Assembly (NCBI GenBank): GCA_027619675.1
Contig: JAQCHG010000184.1
Location: 1 to 5,206, forward strand
Length of the DNA: 5,206 nucleotides
DNA from: Cyanobacteriota bacterium
GTDB lineage: Bacteria; Cyanobacteriota; Cyanobacteriia; Phormidesmidales; Phormidesmidaceae
Direction: 5' to 3'
Below are positions 5,203-5,206 of this stretch, piece after piece. Within the stretch, counting starts at the first letter, position 1. Each line of letters opens with the position of its first letter. Below the pieces are notes generated by a model. That model saw only the letters and a list, made by a program, of their open reading frames with translations, was not told where the DNA came from and searched no databases. The translations under genes and the position numbers were made by a program.

Positions 5203-5206
5203 AATT

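Overview
The window looks like a GC-rich, probably filamentous or otherwise complex cyanobacterium. The perfect octamer GCGATCGC (HIP1, the hallmark over-represented palindrome of cyanobacterial genomes) starts at 168, 2999, 3389, 4351 and 4679. The two large genes, a NACHT-type NTPase with an FGE-like C-terminus and a stand-alone seven-bladed WD40 propeller, are families expanded in complex cyanobacteria. No RNA gene, CRISPR array, transposase or reverse transcriptase is visible.

Left part, + strand (2-2095): the 3' part of a STAND/NACHT NTPase gene whose 5' end lies outside the window. The visible protein runs from the sensor-1-like end of the NTPase core through a helical arm, HEAT-like repeats and a C-terminal formylglycine-generating-enzyme-like (C-type-lectin fold) domain. 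An in-frame TAG at 1949-1951 interrupts that last domain. The same frame then encodes, without any shift, the missing conserved C-terminus up to TAA at 2093-2095. This tail has the layout of a diversity-generating-retroelement (DGR) variable region, but no template repeat or reverse transcriptase is in view.

Middle (2096-3085): three copies of a GC-rich modular repeat built of short hairpins with three-base loops (2122-2218, 2233-2302, 2837-2964). They flank a small + strand gene (2341-2775) for an uncharacterised 144-residue protein.

Right part, - strand: a gene for a small secreted protein of unknown function (3757 to 3086), preceded by a WD40 propeller gene (4894 to 3890) with seven blades of exactly 42 residues. 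They are co-directional but 132 bp apart, so shared transcription is possible but not shown. The last 312 bp (4895-5206) hold no gene. They contain a 9-base motif (AGCCCCTGG) repeated in both orientations, a 20-bp near-perfect palindrome, and an 88-bp nested inverted-repeat structure that could be a structured RNA or a small palindromic element.

The NTPase and the WD40 protein both belong to signalling or self/non-self recognition classes, but nothing in the window proves that they act together. The best leads are the amber-interrupted, possibly DGR-diversified NTPase, the hairpin-repeat family around the small gene, and the folded element at the right edge.
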